This document shows, piece by piece, positions 44,190 through 52,308 of a DNA stretch of 64,000 nucleotides. The stretch is from Aminobacter anthyllidis. GTDB lineage: Bacteria; Pseudomonadota; Alphaproteobacteria; Rhizobiales; Rhizobiaceae. The notes beneath the pieces were generated by a model. The model had not been told where the DNA came from. It saw only the letters and a program-made list of their open reading frames with translations, and searched no databases. Position 1 is the first letter of the stretch; every line of letters begins with the position of its first letter. The stretch lies in assembly GCF_018555685.1 (NCBI RefSeq), contig NZ_JAFLWW010000003.1, forward strand, positions 124,001 to 188,000, in the 5' to 3' direction. A program made the position numbers and the translations under genes.

Positions 44190-45365
44190 ATGGACGCCGC
44201 AATAGATGCGACTGCCGGTCAATTCGAGCTCAACGAAGATCAGCTGGCCATCCGCGAAATGGCGGGCAGTTTCGCCGCCGAGAAGGTGGCGCCCTTTGCG
44301 CTTGAATGGGACAAGGCCAAGCACTTTCCCGAAGACGTCATCCGCGAGACCGGCCAGCTCGGCTTCGGCGGCCTGTATGTCAAGGAAGATGTCGGCGGAT
44401 CCGCCCTCTCCCGCCTCGACGCAGTGCTGGTTTTTGAGCAGCTCGCGCATGCCTGCCCGGGCTTCTCGTCGTTCATCTCGATCCACAATATGGCCTCGTC
44501 GATGATCGACCGGTTCGGCAACGAGGAGCAACGCCAGCGTTTGCTGCCCAAGCTGACGTCGATGGAATGGCTCGCCAGCTATTGCTTGACCGAGCCGGGC
44601 TCGGGTTCGGACGCCGCAGCACTCAAGACGAAAGCAGTGCGCAGCGGCGGCAACGGCAGCGATTTCGTCGTCAACGGCACCAAGCAGTTCATTTCAGGCG
44701 CCGGCGACAGCGACGTCTATGTCGCCATGGTCCGCACCGGCGCCGACGGTCCGAAGGGCATTTCGACGCTGGTCATCCCCAAGGATGCACCCGGCCTGTC
44801 CTTCGGTGCCAATGAACACAAGATGGGCTGGCACATGCAGTCGACCCGACAGGTCATCTTCGACGACTGCAAAGTGCCGGCCGAAAACCTGCTTTCCAAC
44901 GAAGGCGCGGGTTTCGGCATCGCCATGGCCGGTCTCGATGGCGGGCGGCTCAACATCGCCGCCTGCTCCGTCGGCGGCGCCCAGTCGGCGCTGGACAAGG
45001 CGCTCGCTTACACCGCCGAGCGCAAGGCCTTCGGCCAGACCATCGACCGCTTCCAGGCGCTGCAGTTCCGCCTCGCCGACATGGAAACCGAGCTCCAGGC
45101 TGCGCGCCTGTTCCTGTACGCCGCCGCTTCCAAGCTCGACCGCAAGGCGCATGACGCGTCGAAATGGTCGGCCATGGCCAAGCGTTTCGTCACCGACGCC
45201 GGCTTCGACATCGCCAACGACGCCCTGCAACTGCTCGGCGGCTACGGCTATCTGCACGACTACGGCATCGAGAAGCTGGTGCGTGACCTGCGCGTCCACC
45301 AGATCCTCGAAGGCACCAACGAGATCATGCGCGTCATCATCGCCAGGCATTTGATTGGAAAGTAG
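44190..45365 (+). CDS. Acyl-CoA dehydrogenase, probably isobutyryl-CoA type
   Basis: 391 residues with AGGGAGG before the ATG. FAD flavoenzyme of the acyl-CoA dehydrogenase family: SYCLTEPGSGSDAAALKT, KQFISGAGDSDVYVAM, AFGQTIDRFQALQFRLADM, and the catalytic Glu region QILEGTNEIMRVIIAR. The early QLAIREMAGSFAAEKVAPFA is also typical. The next gene is a 3-hydroxyisobutyrate dehydrogenase, so both probably act in valine degradation, this one on isobutyryl-CoA. Substrate inferred from context. Confidence 0.87.
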   Translation: MDAAIDATAGQFELNEDQLAIREMAGSFAAEKVAPFALEWDKAKHFPEDVIRETGQLGFGGLYVKEDVGGSALSRLDAVLVFEQLAHACPGFSSFISIHNMASSMIDRFGNEEQRQRLLPKLTSMEWLASYCLTEPGSGSDAAALKTKAVRSGGNGSDFVVNGTKQFISGAGDSDVYVAMVRTGADGPKGISTLVIPKDAPGLSFGANEHKMGWHMQSTRQVIFDDCKVPAENLLSNEGAGFGIAMAGLDGGRLNIAACSVGGAQSALDKALAYTAERKAFGQTIDRFQALQFRLADMETELQAARLFLYAAASKLDRKAHDASKWSAMAKRFVTDAGFDIANDALQLLGGYGYLHDYGIEKLVRDLRVHQILEGTNEIMRVIIARHLIGK

Positions 45366-45370
45366 GTCGA

Positions 45371-45448
45371 GGGCAGTAGGGGAGTAAGGCAATGAGGCAG
45401 TAAACCGCATCCTTCACTCACCCTATTTGCCCTACTCCCCTACTGCCC
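45371..45448. repeat. 22-base near-perfect inverted repeat between the valine genes
   Basis: The left arm (45371-45392) begins GGGCAGTAGGGGAGTA and the right arm (45427-45448) ends TACTCCCCTACTGCCC; 21 of 22 positions pair around a 34-base loop. It fills the gap between the acyl-CoA dehydrogenase stop and the mmsB ribosome site. It has no T-run. Its simple GTAGGGGAGTA composition resembles dispersed rhizobial intergenic repeats. Confidence 0.75.
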
Positions 45449-45477
45449 TGTCCCCTTCCCACGGAGGAAACCACCCA

Positions 45478-46362
45478 ATGACCACCATCGCCTTCATCGG
45501 CCTGGGCAACATGGGCAATCCCATGGCCGCCAATCTCGTCAAGGCCGGGCACACGGTCCTCGGCTTCGACCTCATGGCCGAGCATCTTGAGACGGCGCGC
45601 AACAACGGCGTCACGGTCATGGCCGACGCGGCCGCCGCGGCAAAGGACGCCGATGTGGTTATCACCATGCTGCCCGCCGGCAAGCATGTGCTTTCGGTCT
45701 ATGAAGACATTGCGCCGAAGCTGAAGAAAGGCGCGCTGCTCATCGATTCCTCGACCATCGACGTCGATTCGGCGCGAAAGGCCCACGCCATCGCCGCCAA
45801 GCACGGTCTGCTTTCGGTCGACGCGCCTGTGTCGGGTGGAACCGGTGGGGCCGCCGCAGGCACGCTGACCTTCATGGCCGGTGGCGCGCAGGCAGCCTTC
45901 GATGTGGCCGAGCCCTTGTTGCAGCCGATGGCCGGCCGCATTGTCCATTGCGGCGACGCCGGTGCCGGCCAGGCCGCCAAGATCTGCAACAACATGATCC
46001 TCGGCATTTCGATGATCGGCGTTGCCGAAGCCTTCGTGCTCGCCGAAAAGCTCGGCCTGTCGCACCAGGCCCTGTTCGACGTCGCCTCGACCTCTTCGGG
46101 CCAGTGCTGGTCGCTGACGTCCTATTGCCCGGTACCCGGCCCGGTGCCCAATTCGCCGGCCAACCGCGACTACCAGCCAGGCTTTGCCGCAGCCCTGATG
46201 CTGAAGGACCTCAAGCTGTCGCAGGAAGCGGCGCAGCAGGCAGGCGCGGTTACCCCGCTCGGCGCCGAGGCAACCCAGCTCTATGCGCTCTATTCGGCCC
46301 TCGGCAACGGCGGCACGGACTTCTCCGGAATCATCAAGTTCCTGCGCGGCGAGACAGCCTGA
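45478..46362 (+). CDS. mmsB: 3-Hydroxyisobutyrate dehydrogenase
   Basis: Oxidises 3-hydroxyisobutyrate to methylmalonate semialdehyde in valine degradation. 294 residues, MTTIAFIGLG with ACGGAGGAAA before the ATG. The dinucleotide site and family signature are FIGLGNMGNPMAANLVKAGH at the N-terminus; the substrate region has DAPVSGGTGGAAAGTL (about 120-135) and the catalytic Lys in AGQAAKICNNMILG (about 171). The C-terminus has KDLKLSQEAAQQAG. Normal length for the family. Confidence 0.93.
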   Translation: MTTIAFIGLGNMGNPMAANLVKAGHTVLGFDLMAEHLETARNNGVTVMADAAAAAKDADVVITMLPAGKHVLSVYEDIAPKLKKGALLIDSSTIDVDSARKAHAIAAKHGLLSVDAPVSGGTGGAAAGTLTFMAGGAQAAFDVAEPLLQPMAGRIVHCGDAGAGQAAKICNNMILGISMIGVAEAFVLAEKLGLSHQALFDVASTSSGQCWSLTSYCPVPGPVPNSPANRDYQPGFAAALMLKDLKLSQEAAQQAGAVTPLGAEATQLYALYSALGNGGTDFSGIIKFLRGETA

Positions 46363-46437
46363 TTAATCCAAAAAAGTTCAAAATTTAGGTTTGCTTAAGC
46401 TCTCGATAACCGCGCGGTAACGATGTCCAGCTAAAAC

Positions 46438-46582
46438 GGTTTGCAAGGGCGGTCATTCGCAGTCGCCCCGGGCTCCGGATCAGGTCTCGCGTACCGGAGC
46501 TGTAAACCTTCGCTGGTCAAGCGTTGCGAAGGGCCATGCGTTCAAGTGGCAAAGCCGCGTTCCCGTCCGGGACGCGGTTTTT
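46438..46582 (+). ncRNA. Structured RNA candidate ending in an intrinsic terminator
   Basis: About 145 bases fold into a compact plan. A closing stem pairs GGTTTGCA (46438-46445) with TGTAAACC (46501-46508). Inside are two hairpins: GGGCG/CGCCC (46447-46468) and GCTCCGG/CCGGAGC (46472-46500), giving a three-way junction. Then comes CCTTCGC/GCGAAGG (46507-46532), sharing CC with the closing stem so the two may compete, and a terminator CCGCGTTCCCG/CGGGACGCGG with TTTTT (46555-46582). The unit starts 75 bases after mmsB, and no rightward gene follows, which argues for a trans-acting RNA or a stable mmsB 3' end rather than a riboswitch. No known family recognised. Confidence 0.6.
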
Positions 46583-46596
46583 GCGTTACATCCCCC

Positions 46597-46968
46597 TCAC
46601 GACCCGGATTTGGTCGCCAACCGACGAAAGTTGGCTCGCACGCGCTTGCTGGCCGGCCGCATTGCTGCCGCGACCGACTTCTGCGCGGCAACGCCGTTCA
46701 GCACCGAAGGCGTACGCCCCGACAGAACTTCCGGCCAGAACTGCATCGCCGACTGGAAATATGACATCTGTGCCGCCACCATGCCCTCGGCGATGGCAGT
46801 GGTCTTTTCGGTCACCGCCGCCAGGCTTTCGCCGCGCAACGGTCCGCCATTACGCGCTTCGGTCGCCATCATCGGCAACCGCATCGCCATGACCATCGGC
46901 GCCAGCATCAAATTGCCGGCAATGGCGCTGGATTGGCGCGAGGCCCTTGCCAATCGTCTGTTTTTCAT
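46597..46968 (-). CDS. Small protein of unknown function, weakly phasin-like
   Basis: 123 residues from MKNRRLARAS; GGAG lies eight bases before the ATG. The middle (ESLAAVTEKTTAIAEGMVAAQMSYFQSAMQFW) is amphipathic and helical, as in phasins and related granule-surface proteins, and both ends are rich in Arg and Lys. A frame of similar length exists on the other strand, but this one has the better start and codon character. No named domain is certain. Its stop lies 15 bases from the terminator of the RNA candidate that runs toward it. Confidence 0.6.
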   Translation of the reverse strand: MKNRRLARASRQSSAIAGNLMLAPMVMAMRLPMMATEARNGGPLRGESLAAVTEKTTAIAEGMVAAQMSYFQSAMQFWPEVLSGRTPSVLNGVAAQKSVAAAMRPASKRVRANFRRLATKSGS

Positions 46969-47172
46969 GCGGCGCACTCCGGCAACTTGGCCTACCCGCA
47001 TATGCGGGTGAGCTCATTGTGCAGTGCACAATATATGCCTTCGCACTGTCATGAACAACCCGATACGTCTCAGCCTGTCGGCTCGAACTGCACATCGACC
47101 GGCGGGCGCAGGCCGTTGACAAGGCGATTCGTCTCGTTGGCCGGGCAGGAGTGCCCTGCCCGGCGGTTTGCA

Positions 47173-48552
47173 TCAGGCTTTCCTCAGATCGGCTTCGGCA
47201 AGGTCGAGCGCCTTCAGGATGCGGTCGCCTGCCATGTCGATCGTGGCGCGCGTCCAGATCAGCGGCGGCGACAGGATCATCGAGTCGCCCGTCGCCCGCA
47301 TCATCATGCCGTTGGCGATGGCGTGGTCGCGCACAACAACCGCGGCACTGCCTCCCGGCGAGAAGCGCTCCTTGGTCGCCTTGTCCTTGACGATCTCAAT
47401 GGCGCCCATCAGGCCAACCGAACGCACCTCGCCGACCAGGCCATGGCCAGCAATGCGTTCCTTCAGCATCTGGGCGAAATACGGACCGGTGTCGGTCTTC
47501 ACCCGCTCAACCAATCCCTCTCGTTCAATGATCTCGAGGTTCTTGAGCGCCACGGCACAGGCGACCGGGTGACCGGAATAGGTGTAGCCGTGGTAGAATT
47601 CGCCGCCCTTTTCGACGAGCGTCGCAGCGATACGGTCGCCGACCAGAAGAGCGGACAGCGGCTGATAGCCCGATGTCAACGCCTTGGCGGTGGTGATCGT
47701 GTCGGCTTCGATGCCAAAAGTCTGCGCCGCGAACCACTCGCCGGTGCGGCCATAACCGGTGATGACCTCGTCGAGCATCAGCAGCACGTCATACTTGCGG
47801 CAAATGCGCTGGATCTCCGGCCAGTAGCTCGCCGGCGGAATCTTGACGCCGCCCGCCCCCATGATCGGCTCGCCGATAAAGGCCGCGACATTTTCGGCAC
47901 CCGCCTCGAGGATCGCGTCCTCGACGGCCTTGGCGGCGCGCAGGCCGAAATCGTGATCGCTTTCGCCGGGCAGCGCCAGTTCATAGGCGTAGGGCATCAT
48001 CACATGGACGATGTTGGGCACCGCGCCGCCGAGCTGGTGGTGCATGCCATCCATGCCGCCAAGCGAGGTGCCGGCGACGGTCGAGCCGTGATAGGCCATC
48101 TTGCGCGAGATGATGCGGTTCTTCTCGGGCTTGCCCTCGAGCGCCCAGTAGTGGCGCACCAGGCGCAGCGCCGTGTCGTTGGATTCCGAGCCGGAGGAGC
48201 CATAAAACACCTGGTTGATGTTCTTCGGCGCCAGTTCCGCAAGCTTCTTCGACAGCAGCACCGGCGTCGGCGTCGAGCATTTGAAGAAGGAGTTGTAGTA
48301 GGGCATTTCCTTCATCTGGGCATAGGCCGCTTCGGCCAGCTCGTCGCGGCCATAGCCGACATTGACGCACCACAGGCCAGCCATGCCGTCGAGCAGTTCC
48401 GTGCCTTCCGAATCGTAGATGAACGGGCCCTCGGCTCGGGTGATCATGCGCGAGCCGATTTCGCGCAGTTCCTTGTGATCGGTGAACGGGTGGAGATGGT
48501 GCGCGGCATCGATCTGCTGAAGCTGCTTCAGCGAATAGTTCTGATAAGTCAT
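47173..48552 (-). CDS. Class III omega-aminotransferase (beta-alanine/putrescine-pyruvate type)
   Basis: 459 residues, MTYQNYSLKQ, pyridoxal-phosphate enzyme. Class III features: LLDGMAGLWCVNVGYGRDEL near the N-terminus, FYGSSGSESNDTALRL, FIGEPIMGAGGVKIPP, LMLDEVITGYGRTGEWFAAQ, and the Schiff-base Lys in TTAKALTSGYQPLSA. Moves amino groups from omega-amino acids or diamines to pyruvate or similar acceptors. Which amine is used cannot be read from sequence. The complementary strand carries a 546-residue shadow frame. Confidence 0.88.
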   Translation of the reverse strand: MTYQNYSLKQLQQIDAAHHLHPFTDHKELREIGSRMITRAEGPFIYDSEGTELLDGMAGLWCVNVGYGRDELAEAAYAQMKEMPYYNSFFKCSTPTPVLLSKKLAELAPKNINQVFYGSSGSESNDTALRLVRHYWALEGKPEKNRIISRKMAYHGSTVAGTSLGGMDGMHHQLGGAVPNIVHVMMPYAYELALPGESDHDFGLRAAKAVEDAILEAGAENVAAFIGEPIMGAGGVKIPPASYWPEIQRICRKYDVLLMLDEVITGYGRTGEWFAAQTFGIEADTITTAKALTSGYQPLSALLVGDRIAATLVEKGGEFYHGYTYSGHPVACAVALKNLEIIEREGLVERVKTDTGPYFAQMLKERIAGHGLVGEVRSVGLMGAIEIVKDKATKERFSPGGSAAVVVRDHAIANGMMMRATGDSMILSPPLIWTRATIDMAGDRILKALDLAEADLRKA

Positions 48553-48871
48553 TGGCTTGTGCCTTTCTCTTGAATCAATCCGGCAAGCGCCGGGGCGGAT
48601 TCGAGGTCAGGCGGGCGGTGAATAGCCGATGCGCGCGCACAGCCGCAGAAGCTCTGTATGGCGCGTCCGCGGGGACGGCGTCGAAACGGCGCTTGGTAGC
48701 GGGATATGAGCAACAAATGCGCACATGGGGCGCACTCTAACCTGGCGTCTTGCCAATCCACAAGCGCTCGAAATTTCCTCTTTAAGGTAGGCCGCTGGAA
48801 TAGAGGGGCCGCCGAAAGCGTTGGCTGCATGTCTGGCCGAAATTTCTTGGCCAAGCCCAGGAGCGATTATC
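48553..48871. other. Intergenic region upstream of the aminotransferase and a secreted protein
   Basis: 319 bases between two divergent genes. CCAGGAG before 48872 is the ribosome site of the secreted protein and AGAGAAAGG lies before the aminotransferase start. A 101-residue reverse-strand frame (48549-48854) is rich in Arg, Cys and Pro and overlaps the aminotransferase start; I do not regard it as a gene. No operator or hairpin stands out. Confidence 0.55.
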
Positions 48872-49249
48872 ATGAAAACCATTCTGTCCGCATTTGCCAT
48901 CCTGCTCGCAAGCTCAGCCCTTTCCTTCGCCGCGGAACCGGCCAAAGTCATGGAAGGCGCCGGCGGCAAGATGTACACCGACGCTAACGGCATGACGCTC
49001 TACACATTTGACAAGGACGCGGCCGGCAAGTCTGCCTGCAACGGCGACTGCGCAGCCAAGTGGCCACCTCTGATGGCTGCTGCAGATGCCAAGGACGAAG
49101 GCGACTGGACCATAGTCACCCGCGATGACGGCTCCAAGATGTGGGCCTATGAGGGCAAGCCTCTTTACACATATGTCGAGGACAAGAAGGCCGGCGACGT
49201 GACCGGCGAAGGTAAGGGCGGCGTCTGGCACGTAGCCAAGGCCGACTGA
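48872..49249 (+). CDS. Secreted protein of the COG4315 (lipoprotein with secreted repeat) family
   Basis: 125 residues from MKTILSAFAI with a clear signal peptide ending LSFAAE. Two copies of the family repeat are present: MYTDANGMTLYTFDKDAAGKSACNGDC (in parts) with AAKWPPL, and DGSKMWAYEGKPLYTYVEDKKAGD. The two cysteines (ACNGDC) and WPP are conserved features. Function is unknown; proteins of this family are periplasmic and some are stress-induced. Followed by a strong hairpin shared with the convergent MFS gene. Confidence 0.85.
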   Translation: MKTILSAFAILLASSALSFAAEPAKVMEGAGGKMYTDANGMTLYTFDKDAAGKSACNGDCAAKWPPLMAAADAKDEGDWTIVTRDDGSKMWAYEGKPLYTYVEDKKAGDVTGEGKGGVWHVAKAD

Positions 49250-49258
49250 CCTTTTCCC

Positions 49259-49292
49259 CTGCGCGACAGTTCCGTCCGGGCCTGTCGCGCAG
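49259..49292 (+). terminator. Hairpin between convergent genes
   Basis: CTGCGCGACAG (49259-49269) pairs perfectly with CTGTCGCGCAG (49282-49292). The T-rich stretch (ATTTTT) lies about ten bases further on, so termination may be imperfect. It separates the secreted protein gene from the convergent MFS gene. Confidence 0.65.
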
Positions 49293-49306
49293 CTTCCGCC
49301 CGATTT

Positions 49307-50485
49307 TTAGCTGGTACTCCGCCGCCGTGACGCCGCGCGATAGAGGGCAAAGGCGAGCAGCATGATGTTGAGGCTCGCCAGCACGGCTGGCAGCCCGATC
49401 GGTCCGAACGCCTGCATCACCATGCCGGAACTTGGCGGGCCGACGATACCGCCAAAGCCCCACATCAACGCGAACGCTGCGTTACCGGCGACGAGCAGAC
49501 TGCCGTTGAAACGATTGCCAAGCTCGACCAGCGCCATGGTGTAGACACCGTAGCCGACCGCCCCCATTATGACGAGGACCGGCCAGATCAGCGACGTCTC
49601 GATCAGGATCGGCAACAGCACTGCGCAGGTGGCGGTTGCTGCTGCGCAAAACAGGATCATGGTGCGGCCACCCACGCGCTCCGCCATCAGGCCGAGCGGA
49701 ATCTGCAGCAGGATGTTGCCCATCGACAGTGCCGTCAGCATTGCGGCCAGCACCGCCTCAGGCAGGCCATGGCCCGCGCCGAAAACCGGCAGCAGCGAAT
49801 AGGTGCTCTGCTGGTTGGCTGCCGACACCAGAACGGCAAACAACAGCGCCGGCGCAAGTGCTGCAAAGCCCAGAACGCCGCCCTTCGACTGACCGTCATC
49901 CTCGAAGCCGGACAGATCGGACAAGATGCGCAGGACGGTGGCACAGGCGAGGAAGCCGACGATCGCGATGACGAATGGCGTCCAGCCTGCCGTGCCGACG
50001 AAGGTCAGCACCAGCGGCCCGCTGGCATACCCCACCCCCATCAGCGTGTTGAACACGCCCATGACACGGCCGCGTCGCGACGGCGGCGCCATCGACAGCG
50101 CCCACACCTCGCCCAGGATGTAGAGCGGGTTGATGACCACGCCGATCATGAAGCGCACGACAAACCAGGCAAACCAGTCCTGAAGGTAGCCGATAAGCAG
50201 GAAACAGGCTGCTGCAGCGAGCGAGCAGCCGACCGCAAGGTTTCGCGCCCCAACGAGACGCACGGCCGCTGGCACGAAGGCTGCTGACGCGATCAGCCCC
50301 AGCGGCATCATCGCAGCCGACAGGCCGATCATCGCCGGCGACATGCCCTGCTTCTGCATCAGCAGTGAGAACAGCGGGTAGCTCAGCCCCTGCGCTGCGC
50401 CAAACATCGCAAGTGCTGCGGTAACGCCGACAAGAGGAGCCCATCTGAGCGGCGGCTCGTCAGCTACGGAAGCGGAAGAAATCAA
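49307..50485 (-). CDS. MFS transporter
   Basis: 392 residues, MISSASVADE, with about twelve membrane helices. MFS marks include the loop between helices 2 and 3 (LVGARNLAVG) and RGRVMGVFNTLMGVGYASGP in the middle. The gene shares its upstream region, including a repeated motif, with the divergent mttB-like cluster; uptake of that cluster's substrate is a reasonable idea but is inferred only from position. The substrate cannot be predicted from the sequence. Confidence 0.85.
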   Translation of the reverse strand: MISSASVADEPPLRWAPLVGVTAALAMFGAAQGLSYPLFSLLMQKQGMSPAMIGLSAAMMPLGLIASAAFVPAAVRLVGARNLAVGCSLAAAACFLLIGYLQDWFAWFVVRFMIGVVINPLYILGEVWALSMAPPSRRGRVMGVFNTLMGVGYASGPLVLTFVGTAGWTPFVIAIVGFLACATVLRILSDLSGFEDDGQSKGGVLGFAALAPALLFAVLVSAANQQSTYSLLPVFGAGHGLPEAVLAAMLTALSMGNILLQIPLGLMAERVGGRTMILFCAAATATCAVLLPILIETSLIWPVLVIMGAVGYGVYTMALVELGNRFNGSLLVAGNAAFALMWGFGGIVGPPSSGMVMQAFGPIGLPAVLASLNIMLLAFALYRAASRRRSTS

Positions 50486-50570
50486 AGTTGGTCACCACGA
50501 GAATCGAATGACGGCGATCCTACAGACGAAGCGCCACGTGCCGGATGCCTCACCACGACGGAGAACGTCG

Positions 50571-50620
50571 GTCCAGTCCTAACTGCACAGCCCCGGGCCT
50601 AACTGCCCGGGCCTAACTGC
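50571..50620. promoter_or_regulatory. Repeated motif in the MFS/mttB divergent region
   Basis: CCTAACTGC occurs three times (50578-50586, 50598-50606, 50612-50620), the first preceded by GGTCCAGT, the last two separated by CCGGG. On the minus strand it reads as three GCAGTTAGG units ending in ACTGGACC. The same composite motif is found upstream of gabD at 17832-17865. It lies 86-136 bases before the MFS start and 100-150 before the mttB-like start. A MocR-type operator is my best guess. Confidence 0.45.
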
Positions 50621-50719
50621 AATGTCGTTTCCCTCGCGCTACTTGTCGCCGCCTCCGCAATGAGCCGCACCGCCCCGGTCCATTATGCCCGCGACACTGA
50701 AGCTTGCCGTGAGGATTCC

Positions 50720-52297
50720 ATGACCGTGGCCCTGCAAACAGCCGAACAGGCCCCTGCCTCCGATCGCGCTCGCCGCGGCGGCCGTGCCGGCAAGCGCGCC
50801 GGCGGGTCAGCCGCATTTGAGCAACCGCCCTTCCGCCAGCTCAAGATACCTTTCACACCGACCAAGCTGATCTCCGACGACCAGCTGGAATCGATCCACC
50901 TTGCATCGCTGCGGGTACTGAAGGAGATCGGCGTGGACGTGCTGCATGACGAAGCGCGCCGCATCATGAAGGCGCACGGCGCCGACGTGCGTGACGGTTC
51001 GGAACGCGTACGCTTCGATTCAGACATGATCCTGGAATTGATCTCGCATGCACCGGCCGAATTCACGCTGCATGCCCGCAATCCGGACCACAACGTGCGT
51101 TTCGGTGGCAACAACCTCGTCATCTCACAGATGGCGTCGGCACCCAACTGCTCCGATCTCGATCGGGGACGGCGGCCGGGCAACCAGGCCGACTACCGCA
51201 ATTTCCTCAAGCTCGCCCAGATGCACAACATCCTGAACACAACTGGCGGCTATCCGGTCGAGCCGGTGGACATCCACCCTTCGGTGCGCCACCTCGAATG
51301 TATCCGTGACCTCGCGACGCTGACCGACAAGGTGTTTCACATCTATTCGCTCGGCAAGGAGCGCAATGTCGACGGCATCGAGATCGCCCGAATCGCCCGC
51401 GGCATTTCCCGCGAGCAGATGATCGCCGAACCCTCGGTCTATACCATCATCAACACCAATTCGCCGCTCAAGCTCGACGTGCCGATGATGGAAGGCATCA
51501 TTCAGATGTCGTCGATGGGCCAGGTGGTGATCGTCACCCCCTTCACCCTGTCGGGTGCCATGGCCCCCGTCACCATTGCCGGCGCGCTGGTGCAGCAGAA
51601 TGCCGAAGCGCTGTCGGGTCTTGCCTTCACCCAGATGGTCCGCAAGGGAGCACCTGTCGGTTATGGCGGCTTCACCTCCAACGTCGACATGAAATCGGGC
51701 GCCCCGGCCTTCGGCACGCCTGAATATATGAAGGCCCAGCTTGTCGGCGGCCAGCTCGCCCGCCGCTACAACATCCCCTACCGCACCTCCAATGTCTGCG
51801 CCGCCAACGCGGTCGACGCCCAGGCGGCCTATGAAAGCGTCTTCTCCTTGTGGGGCGCGATCCAGGGCGGCGCCAATTTCATTCTCCACGGTGCCGGCTG
51901 GCTCGAAGGTGGTTTGCGCTGCTCGTACGAGAAGATGATCCTCGACATCGACCTTTTGCAGATGGTGGCCGAGTTCCTGACCCCGCTCGACATGTCGGAA
52001 GAGGCGCTCGCCATCGACGCCATCCGCGACGTCGGCCCCGGCGGCCATTTCTTCGGCACCCAGCACACCCAGGATCGCTACAAGAACGCGTTTTACTCGC
52101 CTGTTATCTCCGACTGGCGCAATTTCGAGACCTGGGCCGAGGCCGGCAGCCCAACAGCCGTAGAAAAAGCAAACCGCGTCTGGAAGGAGCGCCTCGCCTC
52201 CTATGAGGAGCCGTGGATGGACCCGGCCATTCGCGAGGAACTCAACGCCTTCGTCGACAAGCGCAAGGCCGAAGGCGGCGCGCCGACCGATTTCTGA
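50720..52297 (+). CDS. Trimethylamine methyltransferase (MttB) family protein, non-pyrrolysine
   Basis: 525 residues from MTVALQTAEQ, with GAGG before the ATG at 50720; the frame opens earlier at 50660. MttB/COG5598 superfamily by MHNILNTTGGYPVEPVDIHPS (in parts), YTIINTNSPLKLDVPMMEGI, VVIVTPFTLSGAMAPVTIAGAL, and GGANFILHGAGWLEGGL. There is no in-frame TAG, so it does not use pyrrolysine; non-pyrrolysine members studied in other bacteria demethylate betaines such as glycine betaine. No corrinoid protein gene is adjacent, so the methyl acceptor is unclear. First of four genes probably transcribed together. Confidence 0.87.
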   Translation: MTVALQTAEQAPASDRARRGGRAGKRAGGSAAFEQPPFRQLKIPFTPTKLISDDQLESIHLASLRVLKEIGVDVLHDEARRIMKAHGADVRDGSERVRFDSDMILELISHAPAEFTLHARNPDHNVRFGGNNLVISQMASAPNCSDLDRGRRPGNQADYRNFLKLAQMHNILNTTGGYPVEPVDIHPSVRHLECIRDLATLTDKVFHIYSLGKERNVDGIEIARIARGISREQMIAEPSVYTIINTNSPLKLDVPMMEGIIQMSSMGQVVIVTPFTLSGAMAPVTIAGALVQQNAEALSGLAFTQMVRKGAPVGYGGFTSNVDMKSGAPAFGTPEYMKAQLVGGQLARRYNIPYRTSNVCAANAVDAQAAYESVFSLWGAIQGGANFILHGAGWLEGGLRCSYEKMILDIDLLQMVAEFLTPLDMSEEALAIDAIRDVGPGGHFFGTQHTQDRYKNAFYSPVISDWRNFETWAEAGSPTAVEKANRVWKERLASYEEPWMDPAIREELNAFVDKRKAEGGAPTDF

Positions 52298-52308
52298 GGA
52301 CGGTTCCC

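Noticed and set aside
46438-46582. Riboswitch interpretation of the structured RNA
   Set aside because: No gene in the same direction follows the terminator, and no known aptamer signature (TPP, FMN, cobalamin, glycine, SAM) is seen.
46610-47011. 133-codon open frame on the + strand opposite the phasin-like gene
   Set aside because: No ribosome site and poor composition; the reverse-strand frame has GGAG before its ATG and a helical core.
46933-48573. 546-codon open frame on the + strand
   Set aside because: Antisense to the aminotransferase, which shows all class III motifs in its own frame.
48549-48854. 101-codon reverse-strand frame upstream of the aminotransferase
   Set aside because: Overlaps the aminotransferase start, is rich in Arg, Pro and Cys, and has no ribosome site.
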